Source: Bacteroidota bacterium (GTDB lineage: Bacteria; Bacteroidota; Bacteroidia; Bacteroidales; FEN-979). From it: 64,000 nt of DNA. The stretch is from positions 57,921 to 121,920 of the forward strand of contig JAPLDH010000013.1 in the NCBI GenBank assembly GCA_026391355.1, in the 5' to 3' direction. The position numbers were made by a program, and so were the translations under genes. The first letter of the stretch is position 1, and each line of letters starts with the position of its first letter. Shown one piece after another: positions 1-8,563 of the stretch. The notes beneath the pieces were generated by a model, which saw nothing but the letters and a program-made list of their open reading frames with translations, made no database searches and had not been told where the DNA came from.

Positions 1-2881
1 ACAATCCTGGCTTATCTTTCACACAAATCGTATAAATTTTCAAAGCATTGGAGTAAGATTCCAAAGCATGACTATATTGTTTCCTGGACTCTTGTAAGTC
101 AGCGAGGTTAACCAAAGCAAATGCTGTTTCACTAAGGGTTTTAACATCGAAATTCCGGGATATCCCATTGATGATTTTAAATGTTTCCCGGAGATTGTTA
201 CGGGCAGACAGGGTGTCATTTTGAAGTGTCTGGATAAATGCCATGTAGGCTAGGGTTCCAGCCAGGTATTGAACACCTTCATCCGGATGATCCTGGTTGA
301 GTTTTTTGCTGATTGATTCAAGTGATTTGAAGTTTGCCATTGATGATTGAAAATTTTTCATCATAAACTGCAGTTTTGCAAGGTGGTCAAGTGTTGAGGT
401 CAACTCAGGAGTATACATGCCGGGATTTTCATCTGCCAGCTTTTTCCTGATTTCAACTGATTCCTGCATGAGTAAAACTGCTCCCGAAAGATCATTTCCA
501 GATTCCTTAAGCATAGCAATATTGAGAAGCACATTTGAAAGTCCAGGACGGTATGAATTCGGGTTTTTCAAATTTAAGGATCGATAAATCGCTAATGCTT
601 CACTATAACTATTCGCGGCATTCTGAAAGTCCTGATTAACAATCTGAATCCTACCAATTTCGCATTGAATACTGGCAATTTCAGGTAAATATACTTCCGG
701 GCTTTCCTTAGATAATTCAGTGAAGATTCTCAAACTTTCCGTGTAGTTCCCAAAGGCATCCTTTGTGTTTTTTTGTGCAGTTTGTAACATAGCCAGGCTA
801 TATCGTGTTTTTGCCACATCAGGCAAATATGCTTTTTGATCTTCCGTAGAAAGTTGCAATAAAATATTGAGTGATTCGGTGAAGTTAGCCGAAGCCGAAG
901 AATAGTCTTTCTTATTCATTTGCAAAGAAGCTAAATTAGACAGGGTTGTTGAAACCTTTGGTAAAAATGTCTTTGCATTTTCCCTGGCAAGATTTCTATA
1001 GATACCCAAGGCCTCCTGAAAGGATCTCTCTGCATTGGAATTATCATTGCGTATCACTTGCAGGTTGCCAAGATTATTTAAAGTAACTGCAATATCCGGC
1101 GAATAAACACGGCTGTTTTCCGCAGCCAGTTTCCGGTAAATACCCAGAGCCTCCTGGTAAAACACGAACGCAGAATCAACATTCTCATTTTTCAGCATAT
1201 TACCGAGGTTGTTCAGTGTTATGGCAACATTCGGCAGATAAACACCAGGATTTTCTCTTGCCAGTGAACGATTGATCCTGAGAGCTTCGTTAAAGTTTGA
1301 CCTGGATGCAGGATAATCGTTCATAAGCTGTTGCAATGCAGCCAAACTATTTAATGTCGTTGCGACATCAGGCAGGTACAGATCACGGTTGCCAAGCATG
1401 AGCTTCTGGTAGATTGAAAGTGCTTCCGAAAAGTTTTTTAATGATTCACTTAACTGGTTCTGAAGTTTCTGCAATGCGGCGAGGTTATGAAGGGTAACGG
1501 CTATCTCTGGCAGATACTGGTTGGGATTAGGTGTCGCAAGGCCCTTCTTTATTTTTAATGATTTATTATAATAGTCAACCGCAGGTGAAAAATTGTTTTG
1601 CGTCTGATATAGATTTGCAAGGTTGTTATATAAAGTTGCCAGATCAGGTAAGTATTTATTGGGATCGGTAACAGATAAATTTCCCAGGATTCTCAATGCT
1701 TCCAGGAAAGATGCCAGCGCTTCTTTAAGATACAATTGATCTTCCTGGATAAGGGCGATGTTGTTCAAATCCATGGCAAGGTCCTGCGAATAATTGCCCG
1801 GATCTGTTTTTGCAAGCGAACGCCTGATTTTCAAAGCCTCACTCATGGAAGAGTTGGCAAGGTTAAAATCATTCTTAGCCTGTTGGACTTTGGCTAACCT
1901 GCTTAAAACATCTGCCCTTTGATTCTCATTGTTTATATGGTTCATTGCTGTTTTTAACCAGAGGTTTGCTTTTTCAAATTTGTTTTGATTTTGCAAAAAA
2001 GTAGCATAGTAAAATAAATTGTTAAAATTAGAGGTATCGCTCATGGCAACATCATGGTAGCAGATTTCGGCAGAGTCAATTTTGCCTGAAAACTCATAAT
2101 TTGCTGCAAGGTAAAGAATGGCCAAGGTGTAGTTCTTCTTTATGTTGTTAAGGATAGTCTCTTTCTTCGCAATCTCTTTTTTTTCGTTTTCGAGTTTTTT
2201 CTTCTCTTCAAGGATATTTCTGAAATTCTCTTTTACTTTTGAATTCTCCAGAACGGCAATTGATTTCTCTACATCCCCAGCTTTAAAAAAAGTAAAAGCC
2301 TCTTTCATGCTGGGTATTACATCATCAAAATTGGTCCTGGCAAATCGTTCTGAAAGGCTTTCAAGCTGTTCCTTTGCTTTCTTATACTGATCGTCCAACG
2401 AAACAGCTTTGGACTTAAATGCCTCCTCGCTGATTTTTTTCAGGTTCAGTTCATGCTGCAGCTTATCGAGATTCTGCTGGTAACTCCTGGTTATTGCTTT
2501 TAGGCCTATTCCATAATATTCATCCATATTTTTGGCCAGAGCTCCTTCACGTGAAAAAACAATTTTGAAACGATCCTCCGGATCACCGGAAACAATCCAA
2601 TTGTCAAAAACCTCCTTTCTGTTGATGAGTTCATAACCCTTTTTATAGATTTCAATAACGACGATTTTATCACCTGGCTTTTTGTCAGCAAAAGCAAGTT
2701 TGAATTTTCCTTCCAGGTCACTGTCTGTTGGTACGGAACTCAATACTTTAATTTGCGCACCTGCAATGGGTTTCAATCCGGAATTTTGTTCAAGGACAAT
2801 CCCGAACTGCGTCGTTTGTGAATGGGCTGGAAAAATAATTGCCATCAGCATTACGAGTGGAAAAAACGATTTCATCTTCAT
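1..2881 (-). CDS. Secreted tetratricopeptide-repeat protein, C-terminus off the left edge
   Basis: Continuous minus-strand frame of 960 codons that leaves the window. It starts with ATG at 2881, overlapping the TGA of the upstream TIR gene as ATGA, which suggests translational coupling; an in-frame ATG at 2875 is an alternative. The N-terminus is a signal peptide (basic MKMK, then a hydrophobic stretch ending AHSQ), followed by a small beta-rich domain (about residues 25-110) resembling a carboxypeptidase regulatory-like domain, then a charged coiled-coil-like helix (about 115-200). The rest is a long run of TPRs of about 48 residues with recurring motifs such as YLPDVATTLNSLA and NFNEALRIYR, similar to kinesin-light-chain-type TPRs. 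It is probably an extracytoplasmic scaffold or sensor that partners the TIR protein. The function is inferred from context only. Confidence 0.82.
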   Translation of the reverse strand, partial: MKMKSFFPLVMLMAIIFPAHSQTTQFGIVLEQNSGLKPIAGAQIKVLSSVPTDSDLEGKFKLAFADKKPGDKIVVIEIYKKGYELINRKEVFDNWIVSGDPEDRFKIVFSREGALAKNMDEYYGIGLKAITRSYQQNLDKLQHELNLKKISEEAFKSKAVSLDDQYKKAKEQLESLSERFARTNFDDVIPSMKEAFTFFKAGDVEKSIAVLENSKVKENFRNILEEKKKLENEKKEIAKKETILNNIKKNYTLAILYLAANYEFSGKIDSAEICYHDVAMSDTSNFNNLFYYATFLQNQNKFEKANLWLKTAMNHINNENQRADVLSRLAKVQQAKNDFNLANSSMSEALKIRRSLAKTDPGNYSQDLAMDLNNIALIQEDQLYLKEALASFLEALRILGNLSVTDPNKYLPDLATLYNNLANLYQTQNNFSPAVDYYNKSLKIKKGLATPNPNQYLPEIAVTLHNLAALQKLQNQLSESLKNFSEALSIYQKLMLGNRDLYLPDVATTLNSLAALQQLMNDYPASRSNFNEALRINRSLARENPGVYLPNVAITLNNLGNMLKNENVDSAFVFYQEALGIYRKLAAENSRVYSPDIAVTLNNLGNLQVIRNDNSNAERSFQEALGIYRNLARENAKTFLPKVSTTLSNLASLQMNKKDYSSASANFTESLNILLQLSTEDQKAYLPDVAKTRYSLAMLQTAQKNTKDAFGNYTESLRIFTELSKESPEVYLPEIASIQCEIGRIQIVNQDFQNAANSYSEALAIYRSLNLKNPNSYRPGLSNVLLNIAMLKESGNDLSGAVLLMQESVEIRKKLADENPGMYTPELTSTLDHLAKLQFMMKNFQSSMANFKSLESISKKLNQDHPDEGVQYLAGTLAYMAFIQTLQNDTLSARNNLRETFKIINGISRNFDVKTLSETAFALVNLADLQESRKQYSHALESYSNALKIYTICVKDKPGL

Positions 2882-3924
2882 TGATTTTTTAATATGATTT
2901 TTGCTTCTTCTCCGCAGATCACGGGAAAGGTGAGTTCCCAGAGTTTATACCTTTGTTTATATACGCACAGTTTCTGCTTGATGGATTGCTTTTCAAAAGG
3001 GATAACGATTTTGAATCTTCCTGAGGAATCCGTTTTAGCATAGATATCTTTTACGCTGACCGAGGCACCTGCAACAGGGAGGTTGTTCTCATCTTTCACA
3101 ATTCCGAAAAGTAGGCCAAGACTGTTATCCCGGCAGATTGGAAGTGTGACACTTTCATCAAGAACGATCAACGTATCGACCTTACAATAACCTTTTGATT
3201 CGAAGATGACTCGCCCCTTCTCACCCTTAAAACCTCGGGGGATTTTTTTAAATATGGCTTCATCAACAATACTCAGTTTTTCAATCTTGTCCTTCAAATA
3301 CAACGAAACAGTTCCACCAGGAAATGTCATACCCTGGAGCTTTCTTGATTCATTCGTAAAAACTGTCATGTTAAAATCGCCAGATATTGTCGAAAGCTTA
3401 TAAATTGCCATTACAAGAAAACAAATAAATATCAAAGATGATACGAAATAGAGAGATCTTTTTTCCCATCTATTGCATGGTTTACTTTTCAGAAGTAGAA
3501 TTAGTTTGTTGATGCTTGCATCCCATAGTTCATTGGATGGCGCAATGCCATGGTAATCCGGTAAAGATGATATTTCTTCCGGAAGAGTCCCTTTATCGGG
3601 CATAATGAAATCACGGCCTAAAACAGGAACAATATTGCAGTTACATTCTATTGCATGCTTAACTTCTTTCCTGACCCAGTCATTTTCATTTTTACATCGC
3701 TCAAGTGAACCAGGGGTTAGGATAATAATGAAATCCTTTGAATTTTGAATTTTTGCATACAATGCCTCATTAAATTTACCACTGCGCAGGCTTTCAATAT
3801 CCATAAATGTTGCATACCTTTTTGCCTGCAAAGCATTTTTAACCAGCATAGCCAGTTCTGTTCCGCCATCCCGGCGGTAACTGATAAAAATGTCATGATT
3901 GGGTTTCTTCAGTTTTATATTCAT
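2878..3924 (-). CDS. TIR-domain membrane protein (SARM1-like TIR, TM helix, extracytoplasmic domain)
   Basis: 348 residues. Residues 10-147 form a TIR domain: strand A DIFISYRRDG, a BB-loop region FMDIESLRSGKF (40-51), LTPGSLERC (69-77), and DWVRKEV with Glu87 where SARM1 carries its catalytic glutamate (DWVHKEI). The downstream CNIVPVLG also matches SARM1's GKNIVPII. One hydrophobic segment (about 157-176) follows. The remaining 170 residues should lie outside the membrane and include a carboxypeptidase-regulatory-like fold (GIVKDENNLPVAGASVSV). TIR domains of this kind are known NAD-cleaving enzymes, often in antiphage or cell-suicide systems; NADase activity here is inferred from the conserved Glu. 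It lies 28 bp after a truncated SLOG-like ORF and overlaps the TPR gene by 4 bp. The ATG at 3924 is the only start that keeps strand A. Confidence 0.9.
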   Translation of the reverse strand: MNIKLKKPNHDIFISYRRDGGTELAMLVKNALQAKRYATFMDIESLRSGKFNEALYAKIQNSKDFIIILTPGSLERCKNENDWVRKEVKHAIECNCNIVPVLGRDFIMPDKGTLPEEISSLPDYHGIAPSNELWDASINKLILLLKSKPCNRWEKRSLYFVSSLIFICFLVMAIYKLSTISGDFNMTVFTNESRKLQGMTFPGGTVSLYLKDKIEKLSIVDEAIFKKIPRGFKGEKGRVIFESKGYCKVDTLIVLDESVTLPICRDNSLGLLFGIVKDENNLPVAGASVSVKDIYAKTDSSGRFKIVIPFEKQSIKQKLCVYKQRYKLWELTFPVICGEEAKIILKNQ

Positions 3925-3952
3925 GTGGCAGGTGTCATCTAATATACTTCAC

Positions 3953-4261
3953 TCAATTTTTCAGGTATTCCTGGTTATTTTGTAAGACAAATAAATGACC
4001 ATTTGCATCGGGAACCCCTTTAAATGAGAACTGGATGATTTCCAATACTTCCTTAATGGTTGCACGAATTGCCGGAATATCAGGTTTATCCCGTTTTCGT
4101 TTAACATTTGGGGGTAGAATATCTGGTTCAGGCCTGTGACCTGTAACACCAATCCTGAGGACTAATGGTGCTCTGGGGGGGCTATTATAAATATTGCCCT
4201 GGTCTTTGTCAGGCTCTGACTTAGGATCATTTTGTTTTTCTTTTTTGACGAAATTATCCAT
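3953..4261 (-). pseudogene. SLOG-like N-terminal fragment (GVTGHRP motif), probably 3'-truncated
   Basis: 102 residues. After a charged, low-complexity N-terminus comes LVLRIGVTGHRPEP, the glycine-rich first strand and loop typical of SLOG (Rossmann-like nucleotide-binding) proteins found in conflict systems. A helix follows (AIRATIKEVLEIIQFSF), and the ORF then stops exactly where family members continue with a second strand and a [ST]xLAEGAD-type segment. The frame does not resume in the 28 bp before the TIR gene. I therefore read it as a gene that lost its 3' part; a genuinely short protein remains possible. Its place directly upstream of a TIR gene fits the known SLOG-TIR partnership, in which a sensor or ligand-binding domain accompanies an NADase effector. 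Confidence 0.5.
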
Positions 4262-4334
4262 ATAATCAATGTGTTATAAATTTTTATCTCCACAAAACAA
4301 TAAATTGAAATATTAAAAATCCTCTATGTTTCTT

Positions 4335-5819
4335 CTATCGGTTCAACTTCTCTATAATCTGCTTAAAATTCAATAACCCGGCTTCAAGATTTTCTACGAT
4401 TTCACTGGCTATAACATCCGGGTCCGGAAGGTTATCTAAATCGGCCAGGGACTTATCCTTCAGCCATGTGATATCCAAACTCGTTTTGTCACGGCTGATG
4501 ATCTCTTCATAGGTGAACTTCCTCCAGCGACCTTCCGGGTTTGATTCTGAATTAAAAGTTTCCTGGCGCTTAAACCGGTTGATTGCGTTGTAACAAGTAA
4601 TGAAATCTTTTAAATCATCAAGTTTTAAGGGATTTTTCTTTAGTGTGTGATGGATATTTGTCCGGTAGTCATATACCCAGATCTCCTTTGTCCATGGATC
4701 CTTGCTTGCGGGTTTGTTATCGAAAAAGATGACGTTTGCCTTTACTCCCTGTGCATAGAAAATTCCGGTTGGCAGGCGAAGGATGGTATGCAGGTCGGTT
4801 GTCTCCAACAACTTTTTACGGACGGTTTCTCCTGCTCCGCCTTCAAACAGAACATTGTCGGGAACAACGACGGCTGCGAGACCGATGGTCTTCAGCATCG
4901 AACGTATATGCTGTACAAAGTTAAGTTGCTTATTGCTGGTGGTTGCCCAGAAATCCTGGCGGTTGTAAGTCAGATCTTCTTTTTCCTGTTCACCTTCATC
5001 ATTGGTGAATGTCTGGCTGCTCTTCTTACCGAAAGGGGGATTGGCCAGCACATAGTCGTAGGTTACGGGTGACGCTGCAATAAGGGCATCGGCCGGTGAA
5101 ATGAAATTATCGCTGTCGATGTCACCGATGTTGTGCAGGAAGAGGTTCATCAGTGCCAGTCGACGCGTTCCTGCCACGATCTCGTTCCCGAAAAAGGTTT
5201 GCAGTTTCAGGAACTTGTTCTGGTCTTTGTCGAGTTTGTTGTTTGAAACCAGGTAATCATAGGCCGCCAGGAAAAAGCCACCGGTACCACATGCCGGGTC
5301 GGCGATGGTCTTCATGAGCCGGGGCTGAACGCACTGAACCATTGCTTTGATCAGCGCCCGTGGGGTAAAGTATTGTCCTGCCCCGCTTTTTACATCCTCG
5401 GCATTCTTCTCAAGCAATCCTTCATAGATATCGCCTTTCACATCGGCGCCCATCACGAGCCAGTTTTCGCTGTCGATCATGTCGATCACTTTTGCCAGCA
5501 TGGCCGGGTCCTGGATCTTGTTCTGGCTCTTGGTGAATATCTGGCCCAATATCCCTTTCTGGGTGCTTAACTCCCGGAGCAAGGCAACATAGTGGATTTC
5601 CAGCTCTGCGCCTTTCCTGGAGGTAAGGCTTTCCCAGTTGTAATCATTGGGGATACCGAGTTTGCGGTTATAGGGTGGCTTGCTGTATTCATCGGCCATT
5701 TTCAGGAACAACAGGTAGGTGAGTTGTTCAAGGTAATCGCCGTAGCCGACGCCGACATCCCGTAGAGGATTGCAGAAGGACCAGACTTTGCTGACAATGC
5801 TGGAAGTGTTATTGCTCAT
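4335..5819 (-). CDS. hsdM: Type I restriction-modification system, N6-adenine methyltransferase subunit
   Basis: 494 residues from ATG 5819; a TTG one codon upstream is possible but less likely. It has an all-helical HsdM N-terminal domain (about 10-130), then the AdoMet-binding motif ADPACGTGGFFLAAYDY (about 170-186) and the catalytic motif IV NPPF (about 260), typical of gamma-type adenine methyltransferases. With HsdS it makes the M2S methyltransferase that protects self DNA, and with HsdR the restriction complex. It is the last gene of the R-(TcmP-DUF5131)-S-DUF4062-M operon. Only three bases separate its ATG from the in-frame TAA that closes the extended reading frame of the upstream DUF4062 gene, suggesting the two were once tightly abutted. 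Length and motifs are normal. Confidence 0.95.
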   Translation of the reverse strand: MSNNTSSIVSKVWSFCNPLRDVGVGYGDYLEQLTYLLFLKMADEYSKPPYNRKLGIPNDYNWESLTSRKGAELEIHYVALLRELSTQKGILGQIFTKSQNKIQDPAMLAKVIDMIDSENWLVMGADVKGDIYEGLLEKNAEDVKSGAGQYFTPRALIKAMVQCVQPRLMKTIADPACGTGGFFLAAYDYLVSNNKLDKDQNKFLKLQTFFGNEIVAGTRRLALMNLFLHNIGDIDSDNFISPADALIAASPVTYDYVLANPPFGKKSSQTFTNDEGEQEKEDLTYNRQDFWATTSNKQLNFVQHIRSMLKTIGLAAVVVPDNVLFEGGAGETVRKKLLETTDLHTILRLPTGIFYAQGVKANVIFFDNKPASKDPWTKEIWVYDYRTNIHHTLKKNPLKLDDLKDFITCYNAINRFKRQETFNSESNPEGRWRKFTYEEIISRDKTSLDITWLKDKSLADLDNLPDPDVIASEIVENLEAGLLNFKQIIEKLNR

Positions 5820-5825
5820 CAATTA

Positions 5826-5954
5826 ATCTTTTAAGTTATCATGTGGGTTATCCTGCAATAAATCATGCAACTTATACTGCACTTTATCCTGCAGTTTTTA
5901 CTGCAACTTATCCTGCAATCAATTATGCAGTTTATCCCGCAGTTTATCCTGCAT
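5826..5954 (-). repeat. 12-bp minisatellite encoding (LQDK)n, crossing the end of the DUF4062 gene
   Basis: Degenerate tandem repeat of about ten 12-bp units (consensus on the minus strand TTGCAGGATAAA). It starts inside the last codons of the DUF4062-HTH gene (MQDKLRDKLHN) and continues in the same frame through its TGA (5921-5919) and a second stop TAA (5900-5898), up to a final TAA at 5825-5823 just before hsdM. The encoded pattern is L-[QH]-[DY]-[KN]. Because the unit is a multiple of three, gain or loss of units changes tail length without a frameshift. Confidence 0.85.
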
Positions 5955-6542
5955 CTTATTGCTTAATTCATACGCACCGGCTTTTTTACTGCCAATATAG
6001 TTGACTAAGTTAAAATCGATTAATATTTTAATGTTATCTCTTATTGTTCTTTCCGACACATTAAAACGAGTTATAAGATCAGAGACCTTTGTTCCCTTAT
6101 TGGCATTGATAAAACGTAAAATTTCAATCAGCCGTAATTTTATCATATTCGTTGCAGCATCATTTATAACTTCATTTACAACCTCATTTCTTTTACCTTT
6201 CGAATCAACCATAAACTTATGCAAAAGCTGTCTTGCAAAAGCAACGTCATGATGTACTAAGAAACCTCTCGGTTTATTAATTATAATAGCTTTTTGAATT
6301 TCAGTATGTGTAATGCCAGATCCATAAAATGGTAAAATAATTCCAAAGAAAAAATCACATTCTTCTACAGCCGCCAAACAAGATTCCAGAGGGGATTTCC
6401 CGGGGATATTATATACAGTGCCGATATGTGAATTTAATACAAGGTATCCATAACCGTGCAATGTTGAACATAACTGTTCGATTTCGGTTTTGAAATGATA
6501 AACCGTAGAGGAAACCATTATTTTCAATTTCTTCTTCGTCAT
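5919..6542 (-). CDS. DUF4062 domain protein with C-terminal winged helix
   Basis: 207 residues. The N-terminal part (KLKIMVSSTVYHFKTEIEQL, about 4-23, then ECDFFFGIILPFYGSG, about 60-75) is a DUF4062 fold, a Rossmann/TIR-like alpha-beta domain common in conflict and signalling proteins. The C-terminal part (about 130-190) is a winged helix (KVSDLITRFNVSERTIRDNI), here probably DNA-binding. The protein ends in the start of an LQDK repeat tail cut short by TGA. It lies between hsdS and hsdM, a common position for accessory genes of type I systems, and may regulate the operon or sense a ligand; both are inference. The coding sequence is more AT-rich than hsdM. Confidence 0.75.
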   Translation of the reverse strand: MTKKKLKIMVSSTVYHFKTEIEQLCSTLHGYGYLVLNSHIGTVYNIPGKSPLESCLAAVEECDFFFGIILPFYGSGITHTEIQKAIIINKPRGFLVHHDVAFARQLLHKFMVDSKGKRNEVVNEVINDAATNMIKLRLIEILRFINANKGTKVSDLITRFNVSERTIRDNIKILIDFNLVNYIGSKKAGAYELSNKMQDKLRDKLHN

Positions 6543-6576
6543 CTATATTGCTGGGGTTTGTTTAGTGTTAGTGATT

Positions 6577-7818
6577 TTAGACAAGCCTCCCCTCAAATGC
6601 ACTTTTCAAAATACTCTGCTTCAATGTTTCTGCTTGTAACAAACTTTGGGTGATGGTTCCTTCTATTTTGTAGCAAACGGTGAGTTTGCTTTCTAATGTT
6701 TGAATAATTAATATTTGTTCTTCAATTGGAGGAATTAGCATTTCGATTTCTTTAAAATCTTTTATTCCAACTAAATTTTGCATTGCGGTTCCTTGAGATT
6801 GATCAAAAATTTTCTTCTGGAAAAATGCCCCTCGAAATTGAAATACAAAATATTGATTAAGGATAACATCCTTTTTTAATCTAATCCTCAACAATGCTTG
6901 ATTAATAACTCCTGGTTTTGCATCAAAAGGTAATTCACAAATTCTTCCAAGTGTAACGCCAGAACAACTGACAATTAAATCTGACGGTATAACCTTAAAG
7001 TTTATTAAATCCTGATATTTTTGCTCATTGATAAAATATTTTCCTCGATATGGATCATTATTAATAGCATTTCCTTGTTCATAGACTTTGTAACCCTCTG
7101 CAACAAAGAACTCCTTTTTAATTGCGCTTCCAAATGGTCCTCTTCGCAATCCTTCCTTATCAAGTGTTATATCTTTCAATTTTAAAAGTTCCCACCCCTC
7201 CGGCAATTGCCCATCTTTAACAGACGTATTGGTCAATCTCCCCTCAAACGCCCATTTCAACAAACTTTGTCGGTAAATCTTTAATTGTTGCTGTGCGGTT
7301 TGCAGTTGCTGCTTTCCGTTTTCCAGGTCGCTGAGGAGTTCTTCTAATTTGGAGACGATGGCGAGTTGTTCTTTAATGGGAGGAAGTTTAACAACTAATT
7401 CATCAACTATTCTTTTATTAATATGAGGTTGAGCAGTCCCTAAAGACTTTGACAATATTTCTTCTCTTAAAGAAAATAACTGGTAAAAAAGAAATTTTGA
7501 ATCGAAATCTTTATTTGGAATAATCCCTGTTACAGATTGGTTAGTGCTTGTTTCTAAACCTAAAATTCCAAGTTTTGCAGTTGTTGCCCCTGTTAAGGCA
7601 ATAACAACTGAGTTTTTAGGAAATAATCTTGCAGAACTATTTGCTAATCCAAGTTCTGTAATGTATTTTGATGCTTTAGTAATTGTACAATCTTTAAGTT
7701 CACCAGAATTAATCCATGGTATATTTCCATCCCAATAGTCATTTCTTGTTGTGGAGGGTGTCCCACCTGATTGAGTATTCGCAAACTCACTAATTTTTAA
7801 ACTTCTCCAATCGTTCAT
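6577..7818 (-). CDS. hsdS: Type I restriction-modification specificity subunit
   Basis: 413 residues with the usual two-TRD layout. TRD1 (about 1-150) begins WRSLKISEFANTQSGGTPS and ends in a conserved helix (LPPIKEQLAIVSKLEELLSD), which continues to the central spacer with ALLKWAFEGRL-type sequence (SLLKWAFEGRLT, about 190-201). TRD2 (about 205-370) starts LPEGWELLKLKDI and ends IPPIEEQILIIQTLESKL with a closing SILKSAFEGRLV. The two helical spacers are near repeats, as expected for circularly symmetric HsdS. It sets the bipartite DNA target of the HsdM/HsdR complex; the target cannot be read from sequence. Its ATG overlaps the TAA of the upstream DUF5131 gene by one base, so the two are co-transcribed. 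Confidence 0.93.
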   Translation of the reverse strand: MNDWRSLKISEFANTQSGGTPSTTRNDYWDGNIPWINSGELKDCTITKASKYITELGLANSSARLFPKNSVVIALTGATTAKLGILGLETSTNQSVTGIIPNKDFDSKFLFYQLFSLREEILSKSLGTAQPHINKRIVDELVVKLPPIKEQLAIVSKLEELLSDLENGKQQLQTAQQQLKIYRQSLLKWAFEGRLTNTSVKDGQLPEGWELLKLKDITLDKEGLRRGPFGSAIKKEFFVAEGYKVYEQGNAINNDPYRGKYFINEQKYQDLINFKVIPSDLIVSCSGVTLGRICELPFDAKPGVINQALLRIRLKKDVILNQYFVFQFRGAFFQKKIFDQSQGTAMQNLVGIKDFKEIEMLIPPIEEQILIIQTLESKLTVCYKIEGTITQSLLQAETLKQSILKSAFEGRLV

Positions 7819-8561
7819 TATTTCGCTAATGATTCATTAAATTCGATAATAATTTGAGGAATTTCCTTGTAAATCTTCCCTTCAAGCATTTTCCCTGCTT
7901 TCTTTTTATTGGTCCCGCCCCATTGCTTAAAATAAAAGGCCACATTCGCGTTATGGCATTGTTCCTTTAAATCTACTACCCATTCTTCCTTGATCGGCCG
8001 AGGAGTTCGTCCACTTTCACCACCGACGATAACCCAGTCAATTCCATGTAAATTCAAATACGATAACGAACTTAAGAGAGGTTCACAGGATAAAAATTTG
8101 ACCCTGGCACCAGTTTCCCTTAGTAAATCAATGCGGTTGGTAAGATTGCTATTTTCTACAGTAACGCCCATCCAAAGGTTGTGGGGCCATTCAAGCCAAC
8201 CTTCACTATCATAATATCTCAAAATATCAGCCCGTTTGGTCAGGGCCTGGAAAACATGTTGCGGGTTCTCTTTTATCACCCTAAAAATCCTTTGAATAAA
8301 ATCCAGAGGAACATCCTTATGAAACAGGTCGCTCATTGAATTAACAAAGATCATTTTGGGTTTCTTCCAGGTGTAAGGATCATTCAGTACTTCCTTATGA
8401 AGGGTTAGTGAAAATCCATTCCGGTACTTTTCCTGTCCCATGGCCTGCAACCTCCGCGACATCACCTCGGCATAGCAGTGACTGCAACCTTCAGAGATTT
8501 TTGTGCAACCGGTTATGGGATTCCAGGTGCTTTCGGTCCATTCTATCTTTGTGCTTGCCAT
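7818..8561 (-). CDS. DUF5131 (phage Gp37/Gp68) three-Cys-motif radical-SAM-like protein
   Basis: 247 residues. The N-terminus carries WNPITGCTKISEGCSHCYAE, a CX6CX2C cluster (Cys19, Cys26, Cys29) that marks the Gp37/Gp68 family and resembles an iron-sulfur ligand set of radical SAM enzymes. Further family blocks are MIFVNSMSDLFHKDVP, QALTKRAD, WMGVTVEN, FLSCEPLL, WVIVGGESG and FYFKQWGG, all present, so the protein looks intact. It is paired with the three-Cys-motif partner TcmP gene immediately upstream (2 bp gap), the usual association for this family. The substrate is unknown to me. Finding the pair between hsdR and hsdS suggests a modification or defence-linked role, but that is inference. 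Confidence 0.88.
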   Translation of the reverse strand: MASTKIEWTESTWNPITGCTKISEGCSHCYAEVMSRRLQAMGQEKYRNGFSLTLHKEVLNDPYTWKKPKMIFVNSMSDLFHKDVPLDFIQRIFRVIKENPQHVFQALTKRADILRYYDSEGWLEWPHNLWMGVTVENSNLTNRIDLLRETGARVKFLSCEPLLSSLSYLNLHGIDWVIVGGESGRTPRPIKEEWVVDLKEQCHNANVAFYFKQWGGTNKKKAGKMLEGKIYKEIPQIIIEFNESLAK

Positions 8562-8563
8562 GG

